Positions 26,414 to 35,087 of a stretch of DNA of 64,000 nucleotides are shown here, piece after piece (within the stretch, counting starts at the first letter, position 1; each line of letters opens with the position of its first letter). The notes below the pieces were generated by a model. The model was not told the origin of the DNA and did no database searches. It saw only the letters and a list, made by a program, of their open reading frames with translations. The position numbers and the translations under genes are program-made. This stretch comes from Aquipuribacter nitratireducens (GTDB taxonomy: Bacteria > Actinomycetota > Actinomycetes > Actinomycetales > JBBAYJ01), in assembly GCF_037860835.1 (NCBI RefSeq), contig NZ_JBBEOG010000002.1, positions 124,001-188,000 of the forward strand, read 5' to 3'.

Positions 26414-27517
26414 TCAGACCGTCCAGGTGTCCTGACCCGCGAGCAGCGCGTCCAGGTCGGCGTCCGTCGCCGGGCCACCCGCCGCCGAGACGGCCGCGTC
26501 GACCTGGGCGCGGACGAGGTCGTCGTACGCGGGGCGCTGCACGGAGCGGAACACGCCGAGCGGGACGTGGCCCATCGCCGTGTCGTCCAGGCGCGACAGC
26601 GCGAAGGCGGCCGAGGGGTCGTCCGCGGCCGGGTCGTGGACGACGGGCGTCCGGCCGCTGGCGTGCGCGACGTCCCGCGAGACCACCTCGACCCCGCCGC
26701 CGTCGCGGCGCGGCACGACGACCTGCGCGCGACCGTCCGACCCGCCGAAGGTGACCTCCTCGCCGGCGCGGAGGCGCACGAGCCGCGCGGCGGCCTCGTC
26801 CTTGTCCTTGAGGACGTCGAAAGCGCCGTCGTTGAAGATCGGGCAGTTCTGGTAGATCTCGACGAACGCGCTGCCGCGGTGCTCCGCCGCGGCCCGCAGC
26901 ACCTCGGTGAGGTGCGCGCGGTCCGAGTCGAGCGTGCGCGCGACGAACGTCGCCTCCGCGCCGAGCGCGAGCGAGACCGGGTTGAACGGCCCGTCGACGG
27001 AGCCCGCCGGGGTCGACTTCGTCACCTTGCCGGTCTCCGAGGTCGGGGAGTACTGGCCCTTCGTCAGCCCGTAGATGCGGTTGTTGAACAGCAGGATCGT
27101 GACGTTGAGGTTGCGGCGCAGGGTGTGGAGCAGGTGCCCGGCCCCGATCGACAGGGCGTCGCCGTCGCCGGTCACGACCCACACGTTGAGGTCCGGGCGC
27201 GACACCGCGAGGCCGGTCGCGAACGTCGGGGCGCGGCCGTGGATGGAGTGCACGCCGTACGTGTCGAGGTAGTACGGGAAGCGCGAGGAGCACCCGATCC
27301 CGGAGACGAAGACGAGGTTCTCCCGCTTCACCTGCAGGTCGGGCAGGAAACCCTGGACGGCCGCGAGCACGGCGTAGTCGCCGCAGCCGGGGCACCAGCG
27401 GACCTCGTTGTTCGCGACGAAGTCCTTCCGGGTGAGGCTCTCGCCCTCCGACAGGGTGGGCACGCCCCGCAGGCCCTGGCCGGGGCCGACCTGCGGCAGG
27501 CCGAGGTCGATGCTCAT
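26414..27517 (-). CDS. korB: 2-oxoacid:ferredoxin oxidoreductase, beta subunit
   Basis: Thiamine-diphosphate subunit of a 2-oxoglutarate (or pyruvate) ferredoxin oxidoreductase, 367 residues; the complex decarboxylates a 2-oxoacid to acyl-CoA and reduces ferredoxin. Seen: EVRWCPGCGDYAVLAAVQ, GIGCSSRFPYYLDTYGVHSIHGRAPTFATG, and the ThDP motif VVTGDGDALSIGAGHLLHTLRRNLNVTILLFNN, then the 2-oxoglutarate-type YGLTKGQYSPTS. Overlaps the korA stop by four bases and is coupled to it. The QYSPTS and length match KorB, which provides an oxygen-tolerant 2-oxoglutarate route in actinobacteria. Confidence 0.94.
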   Translation of the reverse strand: MSIDLGLPQVGPGQGLRGVPTLSEGESLTRKDFVANNEVRWCPGCGDYAVLAAVQGFLPDLQVKRENLVFVSGIGCSSRFPYYLDTYGVHSIHGRAPTFATGLAVSRPDLNVWVVTGDGDALSIGAGHLLHTLRRNLNVTILLFNNRIYGLTKGQYSPTSETGKVTKSTPAGSVDGPFNPVSLALGAEATFVARTLDSDRAHLTEVLRAAAEHRGSAFVEIYQNCPIFNDGAFDVLKDKDEAAARLVRLRAGEEVTFGGSDGRAQVVVPRRDGGGVEVVSRDVAHASGRTPVVHDPAADDPSAAFALSRLDDTAMGHVPLGVFRSVQRPAYDDLVRAQVDAAVSAAGGPATDADLDALLAGQDTWTV

Positions 27518-29475
27518 GCGTGGCTCCCTTCGCTGACGCGGACGCTGCCGTTGGTGCCGCGGGCGGCCGCGCTGCCGTTGGTGAAGCGGCGGGCCGTCGG
27601 TTGCGGCGGCGCGTGGCGTACGGCGTCGCCGATGGCCTGCTCGAGCTCACCGGAGGTGAACGGCAGGCCGCGGACGCTGGTGTGGCTGTGGACGTCGACG
27701 AGGTAGCGGGCCCGCAGCAGCAGCGCGAGCTGGCCGAGGTTCATCTCCGGCACGAGGACGCGCGGGTACGCGCGCAGGACGTCGCCGGTGTCGGCGGGGA
27801 ACGGGTTGAGGTGGCGCAGGTGCGCCTGTGCGACCCGCAGGCCGTTCGCCCGTGCCGCGCGCACGGCGGCGCTGATCGGCCCGAACGTCGAGCCCCAGCC
27901 GAGGACGAGGAGGTCGGCGCCCTCGCTGCCGTGCGACCCGTCGGCCCACGGGTCGTCGACCTCCAGGTCGGGGACGGCGACCCCGTCGACCTTCGCCTGG
28001 CGCAGCCGCACCATCCGGTCGTGGTTGTCGGGGTCGTAGCTGATCTCGCCGGTGCCGTCGGCCTTCTCCAGGCCGCCGATGCGGTGGGCGAGCCCGGGCG
28101 TGCCGGGGACCGCCCACGGCCGGGCGAGGGTGCCGGGGTTGCGGGAGTAGGGCCGGAACTGCTCCTCCTCCGGCACGTCGTCCGCGCTCGCGAAGCGCGG
28201 CCGCAGCCGCGGCAGGTCCGCCACCGAGGGCAGCCGCCACGGCTCGGAACCGTTCGCGAGGTAGCCGTCGGACAGCAGGATGACGGGCGTCATGTACGTG
28301 AGCGCGATCCGCGCCGCCTCGCGGGCCGCCTCGAAGCAGTCGGCCGGCGTCGCGGCGGCGACGACCGGGAGGGGTGCCTCGCCGTGGCGGCCGAACAGCG
28401 CCTGCAGGAGGTCCGCCTGCTCGGTCTTCGTCGGCAGGCCGGTGCTCGGTCCGCCGCGCTGGACGTCGACGAGCACGAGCGGCAGCTCGAGCGCGACCGC
28501 GAGGCCGAGCATCTCCGCCTTGAGGGACAGGCCCGGCCCGGACGTCGTCGTGACGCCGAGCGCCCCGCCGTAGGCCGCGCCGAGCGCCGCGCCGATGCCG
28601 GCGATCTCGTCCTCCGCCTGGAGCGTCGTCACGCCGAAGCGCTTGAGACCGGACAGGGTGTGGAGGATGTCGGAGGCCGGCGTGATGGGGTACGAGCCGA
28701 GCACGAGCGGCAGGCCGCTCGTGTGCGCGGCCGACACCAGGCCGTAGGCGAGCGCGACGTTGCCGGTGACGTTGCGGTACGTGCCGGACGCGGCCGGCGC
28801 GGGCGCCACCTCGTAGCGGACGGCGAACGTCTCCGTCGTCTCCCCGAACGACCAGCCGGCCTCGAGGGCGCGGAGGTTCGCCTCGAGGATCTGCGGGCGG
28901 TGCCCGAACTTCGTCTCGAGGAAGCGGCGCGTGCCGTCCGTCGGGCGCGAGTACAGCCACGACAGCAGCCCGAGGGCGAACATGTTCGTCGAGCGCTCGG
29001 CGTCCTTGCGGCCGAGGCCGAGCTCGGTGAGCGCCTCGACGGTCATCGACGTGAGCGGGACCGCGTGCACCTGGTAGGCCGCGAGGGAGCCGTCCTCGAG
29101 CGGGTCGGACGCGAAGCCGACCTTCTGCAGCGCCCGTGTGGTGAAGGCGTCGGAGTCGACGACGAGCGTGGCCCCGTGCGGCACGTCCGGCAGGTTCGCC
29201 TTGAGCGCGGCGGGGTTCATCGCGACGAGCACGTCGGGGGCGTCGCCGGGGGTGAGGACGTCGTGGTCGGCGAACTGCACCTGGAAGCTCGAGACACCGG
29301 GCAGCGTGCCGGCGGGGGCGCGGATCTCGGCCGGGAAGTTCGGCAGGGTCGCGAGGTCGTTGCCGAGCGCGGCCGTCTCGGCGGTGAAGCGGTCGCCGGT
29401 CAGCTGCATGCCGTCGCCGGAGTCCCCCGCGAAGCGGATGACGACATGGTCGAGCGGGGTGGCGGCTGAGGACAT
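27514..29475 (-). CDS. korA: 2-oxoacid:ferredoxin oxidoreductase, fused gamma-alpha subunit
   Basis: 653 residues. The N-terminal gamma domain (residues 1-195) begins VIRFAGDSGDGMQLTGDRFTAETA; the alpha domain follows from about 225 (TGNVALAYGLVSAAHTSGLPLVLGSYPITPASDILHTLSGLKRFGVTTLQAEDEIAGIGAALGAAYGGALGVTTTSGPGLSLKAEMLGLAV) and ends with a transketolase-C-like part. This fused layout is standard for actinobacterial KorA. ATG at 29475 with gagagg upstream. With KorB it should feed succinyl-CoA and reduced ferredoxin. Divergent from htpX across about 200 bases. Confidence 0.94.
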   Translation of the reverse strand: MSSAATPLDHVVIRFAGDSGDGMQLTGDRFTAETAALGNDLATLPNFPAEIRAPAGTLPGVSSFQVQFADHDVLTPGDAPDVLVAMNPAALKANLPDVPHGATLVVDSDAFTTRALQKVGFASDPLEDGSLAAYQVHAVPLTSMTVEALTELGLGRKDAERSTNMFALGLLSWLYSRPTDGTRRFLETKFGHRPQILEANLRALEAGWSFGETTETFAVRYEVAPAPAASGTYRNVTGNVALAYGLVSAAHTSGLPLVLGSYPITPASDILHTLSGLKRFGVTTLQAEDEIAGIGAALGAAYGGALGVTTTSGPGLSLKAEMLGLAVALELPLVLVDVQRGGPSTGLPTKTEQADLLQALFGRHGEAPLPVVAAATPADCFEAAREAARIALTYMTPVILLSDGYLANGSEPWRLPSVADLPRLRPRFASADDVPEEEQFRPYSRNPGTLARPWAVPGTPGLAHRIGGLEKADGTGEISYDPDNHDRMVRLRQAKVDGVAVPDLEVDDPWADGSHGSEGADLLVLGWGSTFGPISAAVRAARANGLRVAQAHLRHLNPFPADTGDVLRAYPRVLVPEMNLGQLALLLRARYLVDVHSHTSVRGLPFTSGELEQAIGDAVRHAPPQPTARRFTNGSAAARGTNGSVRVSEGSHA

Positions 29476-29584
29476 GTGGGGGGAAATACCTCTCGTCGGT
29501 CTGACTCAATGGTAGGAGCCGAACCTCACTGCCGCCGCCCCGGCGTCCGACAAGCCGTGGAGCTTTCTCTGGGCCGAGTCAAGT

Positions 29585-29597
29585 CGCAAACCTTGCG
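29585..29597. promoter_or_regulatory. small inverted repeat upstream of htpX
   Basis: CGCAA-acc-TTGCG in the 207-base gap between korA and htpX, which otherwise holds no gene that I can see. A stress-regulator site is possible, but the sequence does not match a motif I can name. Confidence 0.25.
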
Positions 29598-29682
29598 TTG
29601 CGAGGGAACGCGTCGCGCGGCCTCCGTCGTTCCTGGGGAAGAGTGGACCCCACGGGTCCGTGGAGCACGAGAGCGAGGAACG

Positions 29683-30582
29683 GTGCTGCAGCGCCACAAC
29701 CACCACAACGGGTTCAAGACCGCCCTGCTGTTCGGCGCCATCTGGGGGCTGCTGCTCCTGGTCGGGGCCGCGGTGGCGGCGTGGGTCGGCAACGCGTCGA
29801 TCATGTTCCTGTTCGCGCTCATCGGCGTCGCGATGACCGCGTACAGCTACTGGAACAGCGACAAGCTCGCGATCCGCGCGATGCGCGCCCAACCCGTCTC
29901 CGAGGCCGAGCAGCCGCAGATGTACCGGATCGTCCGCGAGCTGTCCGCCGTCGCGCAGCAGCCGATGCCGCGCCTGTACGTCTCGCCGACCATGGCGCCG
30001 AACGCGTTCGCCACCGGTCGTAACCCGGAGAACGCGGCGGTGTGCTGCACCGTCGGCATCCTCCAGCTGCTCGATGAGCGGGAGCTGCGGGGCGTGCTCG
30101 GGCACGAGCTCATGCACGTGTACAACCGCGACATCCTCACCTCGTCGGTCGCCGCGGCGGTGGCGGGGATCATCACGTCGATCGCGCAGTTCCTCCAGCT
30201 CAGCTTCCTGTTCGGGGGCAGCCGCGACAACAACGGCAACCCCCTGGCGATCATCGGGGTGCTCGCCTCGGCGATCCTCGCGCCGATCGCGGCGAGCCTC
30301 ATACAGCTCGCGATCTCCCGCACGCGCGAGTACGACGCCGACGAGGACGGCGCCGCCCTGACCGGGGACCCGCTGGCTCTCGCCTCGGCGCTGGCGAAGA
30401 TCGAGGCGGCGGCCTCCCGGGCCCCGCTCCCGCCGGAGCGCCAGCTCGTCAACGCCTCGCACCTGTTCATCGCCAACCCGTTCCGGGGCGGCGGGGTCAA
30501 GGCGCTGTTCGCCACCCACCCGCCGATGGAGCAGCGGATCGCGCGCCTGGAGGCGCTCGCCTACGGCGGCCCGACCCGGTGA
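29683..30582 (+). CDS. htpX: zinc metalloprotease HtpX homologue
   Basis: Membrane-bound M48 peptidase that degrades misfolded membrane proteins. 299 residues with two N-terminal helices (about 13-33 and 38-55), the zinc site HELMH at 141-145 and the third ligand region ISRTREYDADEDGA, with two further helices between. FANPFRGGGVKALFATHPPMEQRIARLEAL-type ending is typical of the family. The GTG at 29683 follows gagga and gives the usual RHNxxNxxKTALLFG start. Divergent from korA; stress induction is likely from the family but not shown here. Confidence 0.94.
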   Translation: MLQRHNHHNGFKTALLFGAIWGLLLLVGAAVAAWVGNASIMFLFALIGVAMTAYSYWNSDKLAIRAMRAQPVSEAEQPQMYRIVRELSAVAQQPMPRLYVSPTMAPNAFATGRNPENAAVCCTVGILQLLDERELRGVLGHELMHVYNRDILTSSVAAAVAGIITSIAQFLQLSFLFGGSRDNNGNPLAIIGVLASAILAPIAASLIQLAISRTREYDADEDGAALTGDPLALASALAKIEAAASRAPLPPERQLVNASHLFIANPFRGGGVKALFATHPPMEQRIARLEALAYGGPTR

Positions 30583-30606
30583 GGTGCGCCCCGTGAGGTC
30601 CGCGCG

Positions 30607-31179
30607 GTGAGGTGCGGCCCGCTCGCCGCGGCGCTGCTCGCGGCGGGCGCGCCGGTGCTCGTCGCCGGCTGCGCGTACGACCCGGCGGACGCGTTCGCCT
30701 CCGCCGAGGCGGTCGCGACGACCGATCTCGCCGGGGTCGCGCCGCCCGACGATGCGCAGCCGGTCGAGGTGGTCCGCGTCGTCGACGGCGACACCGTCGT
30801 CGTCGACGGGGATCCCGGACCGGTGCTGCCGGACGGCGGCGAGACGCGTGTCCGGCTGCTCCTCGTCGACACCCCGGAGGTCGACGGGCCGAACGCCGAG
30901 GAGGAGTGCCTCGGTCCCGAGGCCTCCGCCTACGCCGAGGAGCTGATGCCGCCGGGGTCGCGGCTGCTGCTCGCGCCGGACGAGGAGCTGCTCGACGACT
31001 TCGACCGGACGCTCGCGTACGCGTGGACCGAGGACGGGCGCTTCGTCAACGAGCTGCTCGTCGCGAACGGGCTCGCGTACGCCGTCGTGTTCCCGCCGAA
31101 CGACGAGCACATCGAGGCGGTGCTCGATGCGGAGGACCGCGCGCGGACCGCGCGGCTCGGCGTGTGGGGGAGCTGCTGA
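30607..31179 (+). CDS. thermonuclease-family lipoprotein
   Basis: Secreted staphylococcal-nuclease-like enzyme, 190 residues, with lipobox LVAGC (Cys22). The nuclease domain shows VVRVVDGDTVVVDG, then TRVRLLLVDTPEVDGP, where R and E match catalytic Arg35 and Glu43 of SNase, and DDFDRTLAYAWTEDGRFVNELLVANGLAYAVV, where the arginine matches Arg87. The catalytic trio is therefore present. GTG start at 30607; a second GTG 13 bases upstream lies in another frame. It starts 24 bases after htpX on the same strand and may share its transcript. Confidence 0.87.
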   Translation: MRCGPLAAALLAAGAPVLVAGCAYDPADAFASAEAVATTDLAGVAPPDDAQPVEVVRVVDGDTVVVDGDPGPVLPDGGETRVRLLLVDTPEVDGPNAEEECLGPEASAYAEELMPPGSRLLLAPDEELLDDFDRTLAYAWTEDGRFVNELLVANGLAYAVVFPPNDEHIEAVLDAEDRARTARLGVWGSC

Positions 31180-31229
31180 GGCAGCCGCCCCGAGGTGTGC
31201 CGCCGCGCGGCCTGGGGTAGGAGAGTGAC

Positions 31230-32672
31230 GTGCCGTCACAGCTGTACGACTTCGTCGTGGTCGCCAACCGTCTGCCCGTCGACAAGGTCGGGACCACCGA
31301 CGACGGCGAGCCGCTGTACGAGACGTCGCCCGGGGGACTCGTCACCGCGCTCGCACCCGTCATGCGCAGCCAGCACGGGGCGTGGGTCGGCTGGGCCGGG
31401 GCACCGGACGAGGCCGGTGACGCCTTCGACTCCGACGGCATGCACCTGGTGCCCGTCGAGCTGAGCGCGCAGGAGATCGAGGACTACTACGAGGGCATGG
31501 CGAACGGCACGCTGTGGCCGCTGTTCCACGACGTCATCGCCGCACCGGAGTACCACCGGCACTGGTGGGACGCCTACGCCAAGGTCAACCGCCGCTTCGC
31601 CGAGGCCGCCGCTGCGCAGGCCGCGGAGGGCGCGACCGTGTGGGTGCAGGACTACCAGCTCCTGCTGGTGCCCATGATGCTGCGCGAGCAGCGCCCGGAC
31701 CTGCGGATCGGCTTCTTCAACCACATCCCGTTCCCGGGCTACGAGATCTTCAGCCAGCTCCCGTGGCGCAAGCGCGTGGTCGAGGGGGTGCTCGGCGCCG
31801 ACCTCGTCGGCTTCCAGCGCCGCTCCGACGCGACGAACTTCCTCCGGGCCTGCCGCCGCGCGGCCGGTGCGACGACCCGCGGCTCGCACGTCCACGTCGG
31901 TCACGGCGAGGGCCGGCGGACGGTCCACGCCGCCCCGTTCCCGATCTCCATCGACGCGCGCGGCTTCGAGGCGCTCGCGAGCGACCCGGCCGTCATCGAG
32001 CGCGCGGCGCAGGTGCGCACGGAGCTCGGCGACCCCGACGCCATCCTGCTCGGCGTCGACCGGCTCGACTACACGAAGGGCATCCGCCACCGTCTCTCGA
32101 CGTTCAAGGAGCTGCTGGAGGATGGCGCCCTCGGCGACAAGCGGGTCGTCCTCGTGCAGGTCGCGAGCCCGTCGCGGGAGCGCGTGAAGGCCTACGCGGA
32201 CCTGCGCGACGAGGTCGAGCTCATCGTCGGGCGCCTCAACGGCGACCACGGGACGGTCGGCTGGCAGCCGGTGCACTACCTCCACCAGTCCTTCCCCCGC
32301 GACGAGATGGCGGCGCTGTACCTCGCCGCCGACGCGATGCTCGTGACGGCGCTGCGCGACGGCATGAACCTCGTGGCGAAGGAGTACGTGGCGGCCCGGC
32401 ACGACGACGACGGCGTCCTCGTGCTCAGCGAGTTCGCCGGCGCCGCCGACGAGCTCCACCAGGCGGTCCTCGTGAACCCCCACGACATCGACGGCACCAA
32501 GGGCGCCATCGTCGAGGCGCTCGGGATGCCGAAGGCGGAGCGCCGCCGGCGGATGCGGGCCCTGCGCCGCCGGGTCCGGGAGCACGACGTCGAGCGCTGG
32601 GCCCGGGACTTCCTCGGTGCGCTGCAGGACGGCGCGCACGCGCACGACGAGGAGCCGGCGGGGCAGGCGTGA
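31230..32672 (+). CDS. otsA: trehalose-6-phosphate synthase
   Basis: GT20 glycosyltransferase joining UDP- or GDP-glucose to glucose-6-phosphate, first step of trehalose synthesis. 480 residues. Seen: VVVANRLPVDK and ETSPGGLVTALAPV at the N-terminus, WVQDYQLLLVPMMLREQRPDLRIGFFNHIPFPGYEIFSQLPWR, the donor-site VDRLDYTKGIRHRL, and RDGMNLVAKEYVAAR with LSEFAGAADEL. GTG start behind aggagagtg. Overlaps otsB by four bases, so synthase and phosphatase are coupled. Role: osmotic, drying or heat protection. Confidence 0.95.
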   Translation: MPSQLYDFVVVANRLPVDKVGTTDDGEPLYETSPGGLVTALAPVMRSQHGAWVGWAGAPDEAGDAFDSDGMHLVPVELSAQEIEDYYEGMANGTLWPLFHDVIAAPEYHRHWWDAYAKVNRRFAEAAAAQAAEGATVWVQDYQLLLVPMMLREQRPDLRIGFFNHIPFPGYEIFSQLPWRKRVVEGVLGADLVGFQRRSDATNFLRACRRAAGATTRGSHVHVGHGEGRRTVHAAPFPISIDARGFEALASDPAVIERAAQVRTELGDPDAILLGVDRLDYTKGIRHRLSTFKELLEDGALGDKRVVLVQVASPSRERVKAYADLRDEVELIVGRLNGDHGTVGWQPVHYLHQSFPRDEMAALYLAADAMLVTALRDGMNLVAKEYVAARHDDDGVLVLSEFAGAADELHQAVLVNPHDIDGTKGAIVEALGMPKAERRRRMRALRRRVREHDVERWARDFLGALQDGAHAHDEEPAGQA

Positions 32673-33439
32673 GCGTCGCCCCGGACGTCGAGGCCGCGCT
32701 GCAGGGGCTCGTCGGGCGCACGCCGCTGCTGCTCGCCCTCGACTTCGACGGCGTGTGCGCGCCGCTGGTCGACGACCCCGAGGCCGCTCGCGCCCTGCCC
32801 GGCACCGCGTCCGTCGTCGCCGAGCTCGCGGCGCTCGACGGGGTCGAGGTCGCGATGGTGTCGGGCCGCTCGCTCGCGAGCCTCACGCACGTCTCGCAGG
32901 CGCCGGCCGGGGTGCTGCTCGTCGGTGGGCACGGGGCCGAGACCGGTGACGGGGTCGTCCTGCCCGACGACGCGGCGGCGTTGCTGGAGACCATCACCGC
33001 CGAGGTCGAGGCGATCGTCGCCGGTGCCGACGGGACGTCGGTCGAGCACAAGCCGACGTCCGTCGTCCTCCACACCCGACGCGCGGACGACGAGGCGACC
33101 GCGAGCGCGCAGCGGGCCGTGCTCGACGGGCCGGGCGCCCGCGACGGCGTCCGCGTGCGGCCGGGTCACGAGGTCGTCGAGCTGTCCGTCGTGACGGCCG
33201 ACAAGGGCCAGGCGCTGCGGGCGCTGCGGGACCGGGTGGGCGCGTCGGCCGCCGTGTACGTCGGCGACGACGTGACGGACGAGGACGCGTTCGCCGTGCT
33301 CGACCAGGAGTCCGGCGACGTCGCGGTGAAGGTCGGGTCGGGGGAGACCCGGGCACGGCTGCGGGTGGAGTCCCCGGAGGACGTCACCGAGCTGCTCGAG
33401 CGCCTTCTCGACCTGCTACGAACCGGTCACCGGGGGTAG
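32669..33439 (+). CDS. otsB: trehalose-6-phosphate phosphatase
   Basis: HAD-superfamily phosphatase, 256 residues, releasing trehalose from the OtsA product. Motif I is LALDFDGVCAPL with the two catalytic aspartates, motif II VSGRS, and motif IV VYVGDDVTDEDAF; GHGAETGDG and EHKPTSVVLHTR belong to the cap domain. The GTG overlaps the otsA stop. The final TAG coincides with the -10 hexamer of the next gene. Confidence 0.93.
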   Translation: MSVAPDVEAALQGLVGRTPLLLALDFDGVCAPLVDDPEAARALPGTASVVAELAALDGVEVAMVSGRSLASLTHVSQAPAGVLLVGGHGAETGDGVVLPDDAAALLETITAEVEAIVAGADGTSVEHKPTSVVLHTRRADDEATASAQRAVLDGPGARDGVRVRPGHEVVELSVVTADKGQALRALRDRVGASAAVYVGDDVTDEDAFAVLDQESGDVAVKVGSGETRARLRVESPEDVTELLERLLDLLRTGHRG

Positions 33440-33442
33440 GTT
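33437..33442 (+). promoter_or_regulatory. -10 hexamer TAGGTT overlapping the otsB stop codon
   Basis: TAGGTT begins with the otsB TAG stop and ends seven bases before the GTG at 33450. This gives the SnoaL-like gene its own leaderless promoter at the end of the trehalose operon. Confidence 0.5.
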
Positions 33443-33449
33443 CAGCGAG

Positions 33450-33899
33450 GTGGACGCCGACGCCCGAGCCGCCATCGACCTGCTGCTGAGCGAGTCGCAG
33501 ATCAACCGGCTCGTGCGCGAGTACTGCCACGGAGTCGACAAGCGCGACGCGGACCGCTTCATGGCCGTGTGGGCCGAGGACGCCGTGTGGCAGGTCGGTC
33601 CCGAGCAGGTGTTCCGCGGCCACACCGCGATCCTCGACGGCGCCCAGCGGCAGTGGGACGCCTTCGGCCAGATGCACCACTGGGCCGCCAACGTCGTCAT
33701 CGACATCGAGCCCGGCGAGGACCGCGCGACGGGGGAGAGCGACGTCGACGTCACCGTCGAGATGGTCGACGGGCGCTGGGTGCGTGGCGGCGGCACCTAC
33801 CGCGACCAGTACGTGCGGGAACACGGGCAGTGGAAGATCGCGCGGCGCGAGGCGGTCGCGCACTTCCACCTCTACGGCGAGAGCGCCGACATCCGCTAG
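33450..33899 (+). CDS. SnoaL-like (NTF2-fold) protein
   Basis: 149 residues of the nuclear-transport-factor-2 fold: DLLLSESQINRLVREYCHGVDKRDADRFMAVWAEDAVWQVGPEQVFRGHTAILDG, then MHHWAANVVIDIE and the C-terminal GGTYRDQYVREHGQWKIARREAVAHFHLYG. Members of this SnoaL_4-type family include ring-hydroxylating dioxygenase small-subunit-like and polyketide-cyclase-like proteins; many have no known reaction. No partner enzyme is adjacent. GTG start seven bases after TAGGTT and no ribosome binding site. Confidence 0.8.
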   Translation: MDADARAAIDLLLSESQINRLVREYCHGVDKRDADRFMAVWAEDAVWQVGPEQVFRGHTAILDGAQRQWDAFGQMHHWAANVVIDIEPGEDRATGESDVDVTVEMVDGRWVRGGGTYRDQYVREHGQWKIARREAVAHFHLYGESADIR

Positions 33900-33936
33900 G
33901 TCGAACGTCGCCCGAGCGTGCCAGGGGTCGGACCGA

Positions 33937-33952
33937 CCTGAGCTTGCTCAGG
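33937..33952 (+). terminator. short hairpin after the SnoaL-like gene
   Basis: CCTGAGC-TT-GCTCAGG is a perfect seven-base stem 38 bases after the stop, next to a palindromic GGTCGGACCGACC at 33927-33939 that shares some bases. No U-run. The remaining sequence up to 34116 holds no gene I can support, only several short inverted repeats. Confidence 0.4.
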
Positions 33953-34116
33953 CCGCTGCGTCCCGTCGAGCCGCTCGGCTCGGGGAGGGGCCACTTCTTG
34001 GACCCTCGTCGGGAGCGCGGCACCTGGAAATTCCGACGTGGCGTGTCAGGATTTCAAGGTCGGAGCGACCGGTCATGCCCCGAGACTCGCCCCGACAGAA
34101 CGACCAGGTCTGATCC

Positions 34117-34146
34117 TTGACAGCGCCCGACCTGGGCTCCTTCACT
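34117..34146 (+). promoter_or_regulatory. promoter of the LuxR-type regulator
   Basis: TTGACA (34117-34122), an 18-base spacer and TTCACT (34141-34146), then five bases to the ATG at 34152. A leaderless message is implied. Confidence 0.5.
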
Positions 34147-34151
34147 CGAGC

Positions 34152-34970
34152 ATGGTGTCCGACGCGGGTACCGAGCGACTCGTGCTGCGCTGCGTCGACC
34201 TGCTCGCGGAGCTGCTCGCCCAGCCACTCGACCGGTTCCCGGTGCAAGAGGTGGCCGAGCACCTGCGGGAGTCCGTGGGCGCGTCGATGGTCGCGTGGAA
34301 CTACGTGTCCGGGCACCGCAGGCGGCTGGGGTACCTCAGCGAGGGCGCGGAGTCGTTCCGTGACGCCGGCGAGGCGTGGTTGCAGGCGCACGGGCCGGGC
34401 GCCCACCCGTTGCTGCGGTGGTACGCGACGAGCGGGTCGACCGTCCCGCTGACGGCGGCGAGGGTGCCGAACGCCATCGCGGACCGGCGGTGCCAGGAGG
34501 CGTTCGCCGCCGTCGTCGAGCCCCTGGGGGTGCTGCGTCAGCTGTCGGTCCCCGTCTCCCTGTCCGTGCACGAGCACGACGCCGTCGTGCTCGGCCGCGA
34601 CGACGTCGACTTCTCCGACGCCGACGTCGAGCTGGTGGCCCGGATACAGCCGCTGCTCGTCGGGGTCCGCCGTCAGATCGAGACCCGGAGGCGGTGGGCC
34701 GACTCGCACGGTCGGGTCGACGGCGAGGACGGCAGCGGCGCAGACGACGCGGCCCGGGCGGTCGGGCTCACGCCACGGGAGCTCTGCGTGCTCCAGCTGC
34801 TGAGCGAGGGCTGGACCCAGCACGCCATGGCGCACCACCTCGGCATCTCGCCCCGGACGGTCCACAAGCACGTCGAGCACGTGTACGCCAAGCTCGGTGT
34901 CGGGGACCGGCTGCTGGCCGTGATGCGCGCACGGGATCTGTCGGTGCTGCCGCAGCAGCGAGAACGCTGA
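34152..34970 (+). CDS. LuxR-family transcriptional regulator
   Basis: 272 residues. The C-terminal LuxR helix-turn-helix is clear at about 202-262: VGLTPRELCVLQLLSEGWTQHAMAHHLGISPRTVHKHVEHVYAKLGVGDRLLAVMRARDL. The N-terminal 180 residues (LLAELLAQPLDRFPVQEVAEHLRESVGASMVAWNYVSG, LSVPVSLSVHEHDAVVLGRDDVDFSDADVELVARIQPLLVG) look like a GAF-type ligand-binding domain, so this is not a phosphorylated response regulator. Start ATG at 34152 from the -35/-10 position. It precedes two serine-hydrolase lipoproteins on the same strand and may control them. Confidence 0.85.
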   Translation: MVSDAGTERLVLRCVDLLAELLAQPLDRFPVQEVAEHLRESVGASMVAWNYVSGHRRRLGYLSEGAESFRDAGEAWLQAHGPGAHPLLRWYATSGSTVPLTAARVPNAIADRRCQEAFAAVVEPLGVLRQLSVPVSLSVHEHDAVVLGRDDVDFSDADVELVARIQPLLVGVRRQIETRRRWADSHGRVDGEDGSGADDAARAVGLTPRELCVLQLLSEGWTQHAMAHHLGISPRTVHKHVEHVYAKLGVGDRLLAVMRARDLSVLPQQRER

Positions 34971-35087
34971 TCGCCCACCGCGCTCACGAGGGCCGAGGCA
35001 GTACGTACGACGGCCCATTCCGCTCCGGCCCGCGGAGGAGGACCCTTCTCCCACCGGCCTACGGCGCCGGGCGGCAAGGAGGACACC